A stretch of 64,000 nucleotides of DNA. It comes from JAEYOM01 sp036260935 (GTDB lineage Bacteria; Bacillota; Clostridia; Acetivibrionales; DTU013). The notes beneath the pieces are model-generated. The model saw nothing but the letters and a program-made list of their open reading frames with translations. It had not been told where the DNA came from and did not search any database. Below are positions 17,426 to 26,116 of the stretch, in pieces; within the stretch, counting starts at the first letter, position 1, and every line of letters begins with the position of its first letter. Location of the stretch: the NCBI GenBank assembly GCA_036260935.1, contig DATALQ010000027.1:78719-142718 (forward strand). The letters run 5' to 3'. The translations under genes were made by a program, and so were the position numbers.

Positions 17426-18283
17426 TCAATTGATAGGAAAATAAATATCCATATAAGTTACTCCCTCGATTTCCAATACCTCTTCCAACCAATAACGTTC
17501 CTTGTCACAGGATGCTTTGTATCCTTTATCGTTGACCCAGTTCACAAGAGTTTTCCAGCCCCTCGGAATGGTATCGAAAGGGTTCGAAAATGGTTCCGTT
17601 ATGCGCAGAACAGCATATTTGCACCATTCGACCTTTTTTATGACCGCGCCTTTACCGGCCGGCGTGTTTTCATCAACTTTTATCCAAAACTCATAACCTC
17701 TTAGTCCTTTGCTTCTTTCTTCTTCGCTTACCGGTATATCGAAACCGAATTTTCTCGATTTCGGATCGACACCGTTTTCCTTGATCCATTTGTTGAGAAA
17801 CGCTACTACTTCTTCCTCCGGATTTGCGCTTATGACTTTTGCACTGGCTACAAACATGGTATCAAGGTTTTCAAACCTTACATCGCTGAATATACTATCC
17901 ATTTGCTTACCTCCATACACATTATTAATAAATTCCTTAAGAGTAGGTTTTTTAGGGATTGAATAATTTACGCCCCTGAATTTACTTGGATTATCTCCGA
18001 ACTCCTGCAGAAATGCCCTGCTGAAAGAGCGTTCCGAGCTGTAGTTGTAATCCAGAGCCACATCGAGTATACGCTTACCCTGACATATGTCATACATCGC
18101 ATATGCCAGTTTTCTTTTTCTCACATAGTCCATTGCGGATATTCCCACATACAATCCAAAGAGGCGATAGTAATGATACTTTGAGAAGCCTGCGGCATTT
18201 GCGCATTCCTCGATCGTGACCTCCTGTTTTACATTTTCATCGATAAAGTCGATGGACTTTTGTAAATATTCATTATATCCCAC
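17426..18283 (-). CDS. AraC-family regulator with GyrI-like effector domain
   Basis: A regulator of 285 residues. The N-terminal part (about 1-105) is an AraC DNA-binding domain with two helix-turn-helix units (VTIEECANAAGFSKYHYYRL, then ILDVALDYNYSSERSFSRAF). The C-terminal part (about 130-285) resembles the GyrI-like/SOUL-type effector-binding domain of the Rob and BmrR regulators, which sense hydrophobic drugs or cations. It therefore may control a multidrug or stress response (inference). GTG at 18283 has GAGGAG eight bases upstream, whereas the GTG at 18292 abuts that site, so the shorter start is chosen. It is transcribed toward the tRNA-Asp terminator. Confidence 0.88.
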   Translation of the reverse strand: MGYNEYLQKSIDFIDENVKQEVTIEECANAAGFSKYHYYRLFGLYVGISAMDYVRKRKLAYAMYDICQGKRILDVALDYNYSSERSFSRAFLQEFGDNPSKFRGVNYSIPKKPTLKEFINNVYGGKQMDSIFSDVRFENLDTMFVASAKVISANPEEEVVAFLNKWIKENGVDPKSRKFGFDIPVSEEERSKGLRGYEFWIKVDENTPAGKGAVIKKVEWCKYAVLRITEPFSNPFDTIPRGWKTLVNWVNDKGYKASCDKERYWLEEVLEIEGVTYMDIYFPIN

Positions 18284-18292
18284 CTTATTCAC

Positions 18293-18551
18293 TCCTCGCT
18301 GCAGCGATGATTAGATTATACCTTCATATGAAAACGTTTACAGGACATTTTGTGCTATTTATTACATAATTCTATGTTTTTTATTGACCAAAAACACATA
18401 GATAGCTGGACTATGCTCAATATGAAGAGTTAGCAGCTTCTACCAGAATATAGCTTATTTGCCTGACGAAATCATACATATGCCTGGTGAAACCAATAGG
18501 TTAAGACTGATTGAGTGACTGATGGGTTACAAAAGAGTTTGCCTTAAAATG
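18293..18551. other. Gene-free region upstream of tRNA-Thr
   Basis: About 260 bases between the divergent AraC regulator and the tRNA-Thr promoter. It is AT-rich, with stops in all frames. The short words ACATAATTCTATGTTTTTT and CACATAG near 18354-18402 form loose inverted repeats, but I see no gene or clear regulatory motif. Confidence 0.5.
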
Positions 18552-18580
18552 TTGACATATGTGATCTACCCTGCTATACT
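18552..18580 (+). promoter_or_regulatory. Promoter of tRNA-Thr
   Basis: Consensus TTGACA (18552-18557), a 17-bp spacer and TATACT (18575-18580). It lies 80 bases upstream of the mature tRNA-Thr, a normal distance for a processed tRNA precursor. Confidence 0.85.
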
Positions 18581-18660
18581 ACATCAAGCAGGGAGAGTTA
18601 ATCAGAAGCTGTTTATGATACTAAATCAGATTAACAAGTCTTCAAACGCAGCAAAATAGT

Positions 18661-18736
18661 GCTGGTGTAGCTCAGCAGGTAGAGCAGCTGACTTGTAATC
18701 AGCAGGTCGGGGGTTCGATTCCGTCCACCAGCTCCA
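18661..18736 (+). tRNA. tRNA-Thr (TGT)
   Basis: The acceptor stem GCTGGTG pairs with CACCAGC. The anticodon stem is CTGA/TCAG with anticodon TGT in the CTTGTAA loop. The T-arm carries GGTTCGATTCC, and CCA is encoded. Its last 16 bases are repeated exactly at 18914-18929. Confidence 0.95.
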
Positions 18737-18929
18737 TAAAAATAAGGACACGATTATTCGTGTCCTTATTTTTATGAAGAAAGCTAAGGGGCGGAATCGA
18801 ACCCGGGAGGGCATGAGCGTTAAGAAAAATGCATGTATTTTTTAGCGAATGCGCGAGGATCTCCGGGGAGCCGGGTGATCCGAGCGGATAGCGCAGCGAA
18901 GCGGCGCGGTCGACCGTCCACCAGCTCCA
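18721..18929. repeat. tRNA 3'-end duplication flanking a 177-bp insert
   Basis: The final 16 bases of tRNA-Thr, CCGTCCACCAGCTCCA (18721-18736), recur exactly at 18914-18929. Between them lie the tRNA terminator, an antisense T-arm-like stretch (GGCGGAATCGAACCCGGG near 18790-18807) and a GC-rich segment with a GCGCAGCGAAGCGGCGC core near 18890-18907. No integrase is nearby. This has the geometry of an attL/attR pair around a very small or collapsed element, or of a degraded second tRNA copy. Confidence 0.6.
18738..18773 (+). terminator. Terminator after tRNA-Thr
   Basis: A perfect 16-bp stem (18738-18753 with 18758-18773) with a 4-nt loop ends in a T-run. It works in either direction by sequence but directly follows the tRNA. 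Confidence 0.88.
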
Positions 18930-18962
18930 AATCAAAAGATCTTTGCTCTGTGCGGTGTTGCC

Positions 18963-20057
18963 TTAGAAATCAAAGCCTTTCCATACCGGTTCACCGGTAT
19001 AAGGGTGCGCATCTTCCTCTCCGCGCAGAACTCGCAGCACGGTTCCTGCCAGTTCCTCCTGTTCCATTTCTCCGGGGTAGACGGTGATTGGGGCAATCCA
19101 GCCACAGCGGCTGCGGATGCCCTCCACAATGTCCTCAAAACGGGCAAGCCCGCCGGTCAATACTATGCCATCCACTTTGCCGCAGAGTACGGTGCTCATT
19201 GCCCCGATTTCTTTGCAGATCTGATAAATCATTGAGTTCCACACCAAAACCACTTTCCGGTCTCCAGCTTCCACCATGTGGTGAACCTTATCCGCATCGC
19301 TGGTGCCAAAATGGCTGACAAAGCCTCCGGCACGGGAGCACATGAGTCGTACCTCCTCAAGAGAATGCTGCTCAATATAGTCTAGCAGGCAGAGTACCGG
19401 TACACTGCCGATGCGGGTGGGGGTGTATGGACCGTCTCCACCGGAGCCTACGTTTCCGTCTACCATTTTTCCGCAGTCATGGGCATTTATCGTCACACCG
19501 CCGTCGATATGGGCAACCACAAAGCGGCAGTCCTCATATCGCCTACCCATGGATTTTGCATGGTAATAGGCTACTGCCTTTTGATTTAAGGCATGTGTCT
19601 GGGCATTCCTGTACAATCCGGCGATGCCGGTCATGCGGGCATAGTCGCAAAGTTCATCAATATTGGTAGGGTTGAGAGTGAACATTTTCCCACCGTACTC
19701 CGTACATAGCTCATAGGCCAACAGCACACCCAGCTTTGCTGCGTGCTCGCTGCCGCCCACTGCATTCAATGTATCGCGGTAGAGCCGGTCATCGATTGGC
19801 ATTACACCTGCACGCTGAGGGTAGGCGCTTCCGCCGCGACCCACAAATATGTCTACATCCTCAGGAGCATAACCATTCCGTCGCAGTATGTTTAAAACCA
19901 CCTGTTTACGGAAGGGAACCTGGTCATTCACTGAAGGGTACTGCAGCAGGACAGGGGCGTCATGAAACTCGCTTTCTTCAAAAAGTGAAGTATCATTTTC
20001 AAACAGACTGAGTTTTGTGGAGGTGGAGCCGGGGTTAATTACCAGAATTTTTATCAT
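18963..20057 (-). CDS. buk: Butyrate kinase
   Basis: A 364-residue member of the acetokinase (ASKHA) family that fits butyrate kinase (EC 2.7.2.7) in length and sequence. It makes ATP from butyryl phosphate, or phosphorylates butyrate or branched-chain acids. The N-terminus INPGSTSTKLSLFEND is the phosphate-1 motif; further marks are GRGG near residue 73, AHIDGG near residue 186, GGDGPYTPTR near 209 and LTGGLARF near 301. No phosphotransbutyrylase gene is adjacent, so it is an orphan here. GAGGGAAG precedes the ATG. It is separated by 220 bases from the xylosidase gene in the same direction. Confidence 0.92.
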   Translation of the reverse strand: MIKILVINPGSTSTKLSLFENDTSLFEESEFHDAPVLLQYPSVNDQVPFRKQVVLNILRRNGYAPEDVDIFVGRGGSAYPQRAGVMPIDDRLYRDTLNAVGGSEHAAKLGVLLAYELCTEYGGKMFTLNPTNIDELCDYARMTGIAGLYRNAQTHALNQKAVAYYHAKSMGRRYEDCRFVVAHIDGGVTINAHDCGKMVDGNVGSGGDGPYTPTRIGSVPVLCLLDYIEQHSLEEVRLMCSRAGGFVSHFGTSDADKVHHMVEAGDRKVVLVWNSMIYQICKEIGAMSTVLCGKVDGIVLTGGLARFEDIVEGIRSRCGWIAPITVYPGEMEQEELAGTVLRVLRGEEDAHPYTGEPVWKGFDF

Positions 20058-20278
20058 CTTTACTTCCCTCTAAATATCTCAGATTTTATGGCGGTATACT
20101 TAATACAGAATAAAATAAATTATAGCAAATCTAACTTTTTTTTCAACTGAGGCAGTAACTACGTTTGATTTTACTCCTTTTCTTGTTTTCAAGCTGGTAA
20201 GAATGTGCCCACATGACAAAAAAGGACGACCCAGAAATGAGACGTCACTATTGGTTACATATAAGGCTTATATTGTGA
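20058..20278. other. Gene-free spacer
   Basis: A 221-base spacer between two leftward genes, AT-rich. No gene, repeat or strong terminator is seen. It presumably carries the butyrate kinase promoter, but no clear hexamer pair could be assigned. Confidence 0.4.
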
Positions 20279-22264
20279 TTATAGTTTAATAATATCAGAA
20301 GGTGATGCGAACGGACCCGGGATCACATGAACACCGCGATGATTTCCGAAGTAGTCCGCGTCAAAGCGTATCGGTGTTCCATCCGCGTTTTCAAAGTATG
20401 CTTCCGGTTCGAAGGCTTTACCAAGAATTTCGGTGTGGATCATCCGGTCGCTGAAATCCTTGAGGTAATCATATACATTTGTGCTCAGATAATAATCACC
20501 GTCTTTTTCCACCAGTTCTACCTTAACCTGATCATTATTTTCAAGGAACAGACCTTTCACTTCATTTTTCCATGGTTTGGCACCCTTCAGATATACATTC
20601 CCTTCGCTCCAGACTGGCAGATGACCTGTATGAGCAGGCTCTAAAACTCTCATGTTTGGACGCTGGGAAAAATCGAACTGCGCAATCCATTCATCATAGG
20701 TTGGGTAATCATCGAAAACGTGCGTGCCGACTTGTCTGTTTTCCCGCCTGGCAACTACACTTTGATCATCGTAGGTCACATAGTCTTCAGAAGGCCATTT
20801 CTGGACAAAGATATTGTTGTAGAAACGGTCGTCACCATGAAGAAAGGTCATAAAGCCCATCACTTCCGTACGGTGTGGCATGTGATATGGTGTATAGCGC
20901 CAGGTTGTTCCTCCACCGACGTCGGTTAACGCACCACAGATGAGGTTGTGAACCATAGCCACGCCCTGTGTCGCAAAACGAAGGCAGGCGTCTGAGAGCA
21001 GAATATTGTTATCGATCAGTGTTGGACCATGGCTGACTTCTACAAATATATCCTGAGACATCATGCTTCCTGGAAGATTTTTGGCATACGATGGCCGCTG
21101 GTTATCATGCAGCAGGTTCTGGGTAATACGTGTGCCCTGTGCTTCCCAGTCACACCAGATTCCCATCGTACAATGGTGGATATGGTTGCGGCGCATGACC
21201 ACATCAATGGCCGCATGCATTTTAATCCCGGAAATTTCTGCCCCGCCAAGTTCCATCATATTATTAATATGGTGAATATGGTTGTCCTCAATGGTACTGA
21301 ACACACCGCCCATACGGCCAATAATGCCGCCCTGTTCACAGTGGTGAATGTTACAGCGGCGAACGATGTGACTGCCGATTTTTTCTTTCAGCCATCCGTG
21401 ATACTGGCCACGGCAAACCGCATCTCGTTCCATCTGGGTAGGACTCTTTACCTGTTTATATGTAAAGTAATGATCGTTGTCAGGATCGAGATATTTGCCC
21501 AGAGAAATGCCGGCGCACTTGCTGTTTGAAATTTCACAATCCTCAATGATCCAGCCCTTGCTCCAGTGAGGACCGATCATGCCATCCTGAAAAGCTGCAG
21601 GAGGTGCCCAGGTGGTGGCGGCTTTATCAATTTTAAATCCTCTGACCGTATGATAACCGATGCCGGTTATAGAAGGCATAAAACACCTGCGACGGACATT
21701 AATCTCTACGTTTTCCTTATTTGGATCCTGACCCTGGAAATTGGCATAAAGGATCGTTTCATCAGCAGCTGTATCCTGCTCGGTATACCACTTATAAACA
21801 GATTCTTCCGGTACCCAGCTACATGCATAAACATCGCCTTTGATACACTCTTCTAAAGTTGTGGCTTCATACAGCGCCTTGTCATTTAAATAAACACAGC
21901 CGGTATGTTTATTCGGTGTCGCGAAATACCAGTCTCCATATACTAAAGTTGTATATGGATTGTATCCACCGAAAACACTGTTTGCGATCCGGCATACCCA
22001 GACATTTTCTTTGTAATGCTGCCAGGTTTTTATCTGTTCCGCGCCGGTGATCACAGCACCAAGAGGTGTAGTACTGGAATAAGTGATACGGGCATCTTCA
22101 GTACCGGCATGAACCGGATCTACATATTCCCGGTAGACCCCCGGTGCTACCAGCACTTCATCACCGGGAAGCGCCAGCTTCGCGGCTTCGTTGATCCGTC
22201 GGAATGGTCTCTCAATGGAACCGTTTCCGTCTTTTACAGCATAAGCATCTACATAGTATTTCAT
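20279..22264 (-). CDS. GH120 beta-xylosidase
   Basis: A 661-residue right-handed beta-helix enzyme. The order of segments follows Thermoanaerobacterium GH120 beta-xylosidase (XylC) as I remember it: YREYVDPV early, then GPHWSKGWIIED, EKIGSHIVRR, HAAIDV, CDWEAQGTR and IFVEVSHGP. In XylC the catalytic pair is an Asp in the DWEAQGTR segment and a Glu in FVEVSHGP; both are present. Relative to XylC there appears to be an extra loop of about 15 residues between these motifs. No signal peptide is present, so it probably acts on short xylo-oligosaccharides inside the cell. GGAGG upstream of the ATG at 22264 sets the start, not the longer frame beginning at 22303. Confidence 0.88.
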   Translation of the reverse strand: MKYYVDAYAVKDGNGSIERPFRRINEAAKLALPGDEVLVAPGVYREYVDPVHAGTEDARITYSSTTPLGAVITGAEQIKTWQHYKENVWVCRIANSVFGGYNPYTTLVYGDWYFATPNKHTGCVYLNDKALYEATTLEECIKGDVYACSWVPEESVYKWYTEQDTAADETILYANFQGQDPNKENVEINVRRRCFMPSITGIGYHTVRGFKIDKAATTWAPPAAFQDGMIGPHWSKGWIIEDCEISNSKCAGISLGKYLDPDNDHYFTYKQVKSPTQMERDAVCRGQYHGWLKEKIGSHIVRRCNIHHCEQGGIIGRMGGVFSTIEDNHIHHINNMMELGGAEISGIKMHAAIDVVMRRNHIHHCTMGIWCDWEAQGTRITQNLLHDNQRPSYAKNLPGSMMSQDIFVEVSHGPTLIDNNILLSDACLRFATQGVAMVHNLICGALTDVGGGTTWRYTPYHMPHRTEVMGFMTFLHGDDRFYNNIFVQKWPSEDYVTYDDQSVVARRENRQVGTHVFDDYPTYDEWIAQFDFSQRPNMRVLEPAHTGHLPVWSEGNVYLKGAKPWKNEVKGLFLENNDQVKVELVEKDGDYYLSTNVYDYLKDFSDRMIHTEILGKAFEPEAYFENADGTPIRFDADYFGNHRGVHVIPGPFASPSDIIKL

Positions 22265-22537
22265 GATAACCTCCCATTGTTGAGATAATACAACTTCTGA
22301 CATGATTCATTATATAACATAGTTTTCTATAGTTCATTATTATCTATTATATTTGTTTATAGTCCATCATTTTAATTAAATGTGCTAGGATCCGATATTT
22401 CATATTTTAAAATAAATAGTCTTAAAACATGTCAAAAATCCTTCATACAATAATTAACAAACTTTTAATTACTCTGTTCATGTAGCGTGGTATGATTATA
22501 TAAATAGGTTGACTGTAGGGAGGCATAAACGATATTA

Positions 22538-22819
22538 ATGATTTTTACGAGAAAAAGGTTTATTATACCAATACTTGTTTTAATTCTGGCTGTAATATTT
22601 TGGGGAACAGGGGTTATTCCCTCGGGTATATGCATTTTGGTGTCATCATCGTATGTCAATGAAAAATATCCTGATAGGCACTTCAATTATAGCAGTATAG
22701 AATATTCACCTATACACAAAAAATACTTTGTTCATTTTAAGGATAAAGATGGAAGAGACCTAAATCTTATGACCTCAATGCTCGGAGTTGATTATGACCC
22801 GCTTAATCCGCCGGGATGA
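22538..22819 (+). CDS. Small membrane or secreted hypothetical protein
   Basis: A 93-residue protein with one strong hydrophobic helix (about residues 8-36), then a short soluble domain with several aromatic residues (about 40-93). It could be a lipoprotein-less membrane anchor or an uncleaved signal. I do not recognise the family. AGGGAGG lies 14 bases before the ATG, slightly far but usable. The gene opens the AT-rich accessory stretch and is followed by another small membrane-protein gene that is frameshifted. Confidence 0.6.
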   Translation: MIFTRKRFIIPILVLILAVIFWGTGVIPSGICILVSSSYVNEKYPDRHFNYSSIEYSPIHKKYFVHFKDKDGRDLNLMTSMLGVDYDPLNPPG

Positions 22820-23277
22820 AATACCGGTATTAGTTATTTATAAATGTGTAGCGGTTGGAAGCGGGTCAGGTCTAAGATTTTGCATTTTTAAGTTTGAATA
22901 TATGGTAAATAATTGATATCATTATTGCATACTTGTTGTAAATTGCGTAGTAAAGGTTATTGATGTGAAAATAATTGTAATCGGATATTTAAAGGAGAAT
23001 TACTTTATGAAACGGGAGAATTTTTTTAAATAATAAATGCCATTGGTGTTTTATTTCTTATGTTATTCATTGTTATAATGATAATAGAAATAGTCAATTT
23101 TAGTCCATATAACACAAGAATGCCATTTTTTGCGGATAGAATGCTGGAATTTTTATTACCTGGTATTTTGTGTTTTATTTTGGCGTGTATTGTTAAAAAG
23201 AAATTTAACTAAATCTTAATTTATCTATATGATAAGAGATTGGTACGCATTCTTTATATATTGCGAAGTAAAATTAC
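22820..23277 (+). other. Mostly gene-free AT-rich spacer holding a frameshifted gene
   Basis: This 458-base gap has no intact gene of meaningful length. Its second half holds the remnant described at 23007-23212. The rest is AT-rich, with no clear hairpin. Confidence 0.5.
23007..23212 (+). pseudogene. Small two-helix membrane protein gene, frameshifted
   Basis: AAAGGAGAA lies before ATG 23007, but the frame stops after 8 codons, right behind a T7-A3 tract. In another frame the sequence continues for about 60 codons with two hydrophobic helices (AIGVLFLMLFIVIMIIEIV and FLLPGILCFILACIV) and a basic end KKKFN. Adding one A to the tract joins the two parts as MKRENFFKIINAIG..., a sensible small membrane protein. 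This may be a real inactivating deletion, a phase-variable tract or a sequencing error. Confidence 0.6.
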
Positions 23278-23295
23278 TTGCAGGGGGTAAACGCT

Positions 23296-23799
23296 TTGGG
23301 TGATAGGATATATACAAGAATTGATGTATTGAGAAAATATGTAGATGAGATGTTATTGCAAAACAATAATGATAATGAGCGTAGGTGTGGATACGTCCAT
23401 TTATACGGCGTTGGCATGGCGGCAGCCTTTTTGGCGTTAAAAAGAGGCTTCGACCCGGAACTTGCCGAAATGGCTGGAATACTACATGATTACATCAGTT
23501 ATCAGGGATTTGACGGTTCAGATCATGCACATCGATGCGAACCAGTTGTTCGAGATCTGCTTAATAAAATTGCTGTAACAACGGCGGAAGAAACAGATAT
23601 GATTTGCTCAGCTGTATATAATCATAGTGATAAAGACAAAATCGATTCTGACTTCGATGAGATAATAAAAGATGCGGATGCAATGCAACATTGGTTAAGG
23701 AATCCCAAAGAACCGTTGTTTCGAGAATTCAACAGAGTTCGAAAACTGTGTGATGATTTTAATCTGGATTACAGTTTGTGTGTAAACAATCGTAAATAA
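23296..23799 (+). CDS. HD-domain protein (paralogue 1)
   Basis: A protein of 167 residues with the complete HD-superfamily metal site: His in VHLYGVG, the LHDY pair near residue 72, later histidines (HAHRC, YNHSDK) and the closing KDAD. HD proteins hydrolyse phosphomonoester or phosphodiester bonds, often of nucleotides; the substrate here is unknown. It is homologous to the gene at 25460-25963. The open frame begins at TTG 23278, but TTG 23296 has AGGGGGT seven bases upstream and is the better start. It is followed 26 bases later by an unknown alpha-helical protein. Confidence 0.8.
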   Translation: MGDRIYTRIDVLRKYVDEMLLQNNNDNERRCGYVHLYGVGMAAAFLALKRGFDPELAEMAGILHDYISYQGFDGSDHAHRCEPVVRDLLNKIAVTTAEETDMICSAVYNHSDKDKIDSDFDEIIKDADAMQHWLRNPKEPLFREFNRVRKLCDDFNLDYSLCVNNRK

Positions 23800-23825
23800 A
23801 ACAATGTATCATGACGGAGGCTGGG

Positions 23826-24959
23826 ATGGATTTATCCAAATCAATTTGTTTCCTTCTGGATAACGCAGGACCGGTAATTCAATACCGGCTTCGAAAAGGA
23901 ATCCTAAAAAACCTTTCGCTGTCCGACGAAGAAAATCTGCTTGAAAAGATTTATCAAACGCCAAACTTCAGGCTGTTGCAAAGCTATATTAAACCAGACG
24001 GTTATATAGGGAGCGGTATGCACAGCTGGACCAACTGGCGCGGAGTGAGACTTCAAGAAACGCCGTTGCAGGACGGTGAAGCATCGGCACGCTTGCTGTC
24101 ATACTACGCCATTCCAAAAACGCATCCGATTGTAGTGAATTTTGTTTCGGCAATGAGGGATGAAAATGTTTTACGAAATGAGTTTTCATATATCCCGCCT
24201 GAAATACCACGCTTTGAGCACAGATTTAACGGACTGAACAACGGCAATAGCCTTATGGCTTTGATATATGCGATGCAAGCCATGCTCGGCTACGGAGATG
24301 ATTTCGAGGATGTACGGGAGTTTCAGCAAATTTCATTGAGAGGGTTCCGTCGTATTCTTGAGATATCTTCGCTTGAGGAGATAACCAAGGTCAATGCAAA
24401 TGCCAAACGCAGCCACAATTATCCTTACATTGAGGCAGATGAGTATTTTCCTGACGTTTATACCCTTACAATGCTGGCATATACACAAAGCTGGCGCACT
24501 GATGAAAACGTAAGTATGCTTGCAGACTCGATTAATCATATCAACATGATTATGAAGCCGGATACTAATATGCAAATCCGTATAAACGGCAAATATTACG
24601 GTTCATGCTTTGCTTTCGTCAGACCCTTCAGGCCCTTCAGCCCGGATAGAATAGATTCTATTTTATACCGCCGTCCGCTGACCGAAATCGCAATGCTTGG
24701 TGTTAGTGATAATGTCGATGTTTTACGTGAGTCAATTGTGAATGTAAAGCAAGCGCTAGCCGGTGACGGTATTTTGAAGATGAATTTCGGCTTGCCCCAT
24801 AACAAGCGTTATTCGCCAAAAAACATAGAATACCCGACAGCATATGAAGATGTCAGGCTGGAACCCGATTACAAAACAAAAACCTCATTATTGTGCGACC
24901 TGACATTTTGGGCAGTGGAGTTTTTGCATTTGTGTGATAATACAGGCTTTACATTATAA
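23826..24959 (+). CDS. Conserved hypothetical, alpha-toroid-like protein
   Basis: A mostly helical soluble protein of 377 residues, similar in feel to uncharacterised Firmicutes proteins built on a terpenoid-cyclase-like alpha-alpha toroid (repeated helices with W/F/Y-rich turns, for example HSWTNWRGVRL near residue 63). No catalytic motif such as DXDD is visible, so I assign no reaction. ATG at 23826 is preferred over 23811 because GGAGG lies five bases upstream of it. It sits between the HD protein and a deoxyribosyltransferase-like gene. Confidence 0.7.
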   Translation: MDLSKSICFLLDNAGPVIQYRLRKGILKNLSLSDEENLLEKIYQTPNFRLLQSYIKPDGYIGSGMHSWTNWRGVRLQETPLQDGEASARLLSYYAIPKTHPIVVNFVSAMRDENVLRNEFSYIPPEIPRFEHRFNGLNNGNSLMALIYAMQAMLGYGDDFEDVREFQQISLRGFRRILEISSLEEITKVNANAKRSHNYPYIEADEYFPDVYTLTMLAYTQSWRTDENVSMLADSINHINMIMKPDTNMQIRINGKYYGSCFAFVRPFRPFSPDRIDSILYRRPLTEIAMLGVSDNVDVLRESIVNVKQALAGDGILKMNFGLPHNKRYSPKNIEYPTAYEDVRLEPDYKTKTSLLCDLTFWAVEFLHLCDNTGFTL

Positions 24960-25019
24960 GCAGAATCAGAAGTTGTCGCTCCGGAATGGTTACAAAGTGC
25001 GAATTAAATGGAGGATATT

Positions 25020-25346
25020 ATGGTAGGAAAGTATAAAGTAATAACTTTGTGCGGGAGTACGAGGTTTAAAGATGAGTTCTTGAAAGTACAAAAACAATTA
25101 ACTCTAGAAGGGAATATAGTTATTTCAGTAGGATTGTTTGGACATGCTGATGATGAGTTTAAAAATGTCATCACTCCTGAAATTAAAGTAATGCTTGACG
25201 ATATGCATAAAAGAAAAATTGATATGTCTGATGAAATTTATGTGATTAACAAAAACGGATATATAGGCGAAAGTACAAAAGGTGAAATAGAATACGCTAT
25301 AAAGACTAGAAAAAGGGTTAATTATTTAGAGTGCCATAATGCTTAG
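25020..25346 (+). CDS. Nucleoside 2-deoxyribosyltransferase-like protein
   Basis: A 108-residue protein with the start LCGSTRFKDEF, which fits the phosphate/sugar loop of the nucleoside 2-deoxyribosyltransferase / DUF4406 fold. DEIYVINKNGYIGESTKGEI contains the conserved Asn-Gly-Tyr-x-G-x-S-T and a Glu likely to be the catalytic nucleophile. Members transfer or cleave nucleobases, or remain uncharacterised. ATG 25020 is chosen because GGAGG lies five bases upstream; another ATG at 25008 has none. Together with two HD proteins nearby this hints at nucleotide chemistry, but a joint role is only inference. Confidence 0.8.
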   Translation: MVGKYKVITLCGSTRFKDEFLKVQKQLTLEGNIVISVGLFGHADDEFKNVITPEIKVMLDDMHKRKIDMSDEIYVINKNGYIGESTKGEIEYAIKTRKRVNYLECHNA

Positions 25347-25459
25347 TCTGCTTCGGAATGTTAATAGAATCCGAACTAACAGGATAACGTAACTGCGAGT
25401 AATTTATATACTTGTTTGAAAGTGTAGATTGGAGATAATTCAATTTTTGGAGGTTACGG

Positions 25460-25963
25460 ATGGAAGAAAAGAGGACACGTTTGGAAATATTAAAAGAGTA
25501 TATCGATAGTGAACTCCATAACGTTCAAGATTCATTTGAGAAAAGATGCTCATTCATTCACCTTTATGGCGTTTCTATGTGTTGTACGATGATAGCCGCA
25601 AAAAGGGGAGAAAATATAGAACTAGCGTCAATGGCTGGGATGCTGCATGACTTTTATCTGTATTACAATGCTAACGATACAAACCGTGTATTTACCGATC
25701 ATGGAAGACGCGGTGCTCCATTTGTACGTGAGGTATTGAAGAAACTGCAACTGACAACAGACGAAGAGACAGATATTATTTGTAGTGGAGTTGCCAATCA
25801 TTGCGACAAGTTGAAGGCTGACAACAGTTTCGATGAAGTGATAAAAGACGCTGATGTTCTTCAGCATTGCCTATATGATATAGACTTTACCCCTAATGAT
25901 GCTTATAAAGAGCGATATGCCAGGTTAATTGAGGAATTTGGTTTATTTCATCTCGTAAAATAG
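25460..25963 (+). CDS. HD-domain protein (paralogue 2)
   Basis: A 167-residue HD-superfamily protein with the same layout as the gene at 23296: FIHLYGVSM, MLHDFYLYY, DHGRRG, ANHCDK and KDADVLQHC. All expected metal ligands are present. The two paralogues flank the toroid-like and deoxyribosyltransferase-like genes. The substrate is unknown. TGGAGG precedes the ATG. The pair is diverged enough to suggest an old duplication. Confidence 0.82.
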   Translation: MEEKRTRLEILKEYIDSELHNVQDSFEKRCSFIHLYGVSMCCTMIAAKRGENIELASMAGMLHDFYLYYNANDTNRVFTDHGRRGAPFVREVLKKLQLTTDEETDIICSGVANHCDKLKADNSFDEVIKDADVLQHCLYDIDFTPNDAYKERYARLIEEFGLFHLVK

Positions 25964-26116
25964 TATAATCTGAATTTGTTAGCTCGCCATTTTTTAAAAG
26001 CGAAACTGAAGAAAGTTTATAATACACGAAAGACTTTACTATGTGCTAAATAATTGATACTATGTTGCTTAATAGCTGCAATTGTTATATATGTATTAAA
26101 TTAGGTAAAGTTAAAT

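Noticed and set aside
18626..18935. Minus-strand frames over tRNA-Thr
   Set aside because: These are reverse reads of a tRNA and its downstream repeat, a common false gene call.
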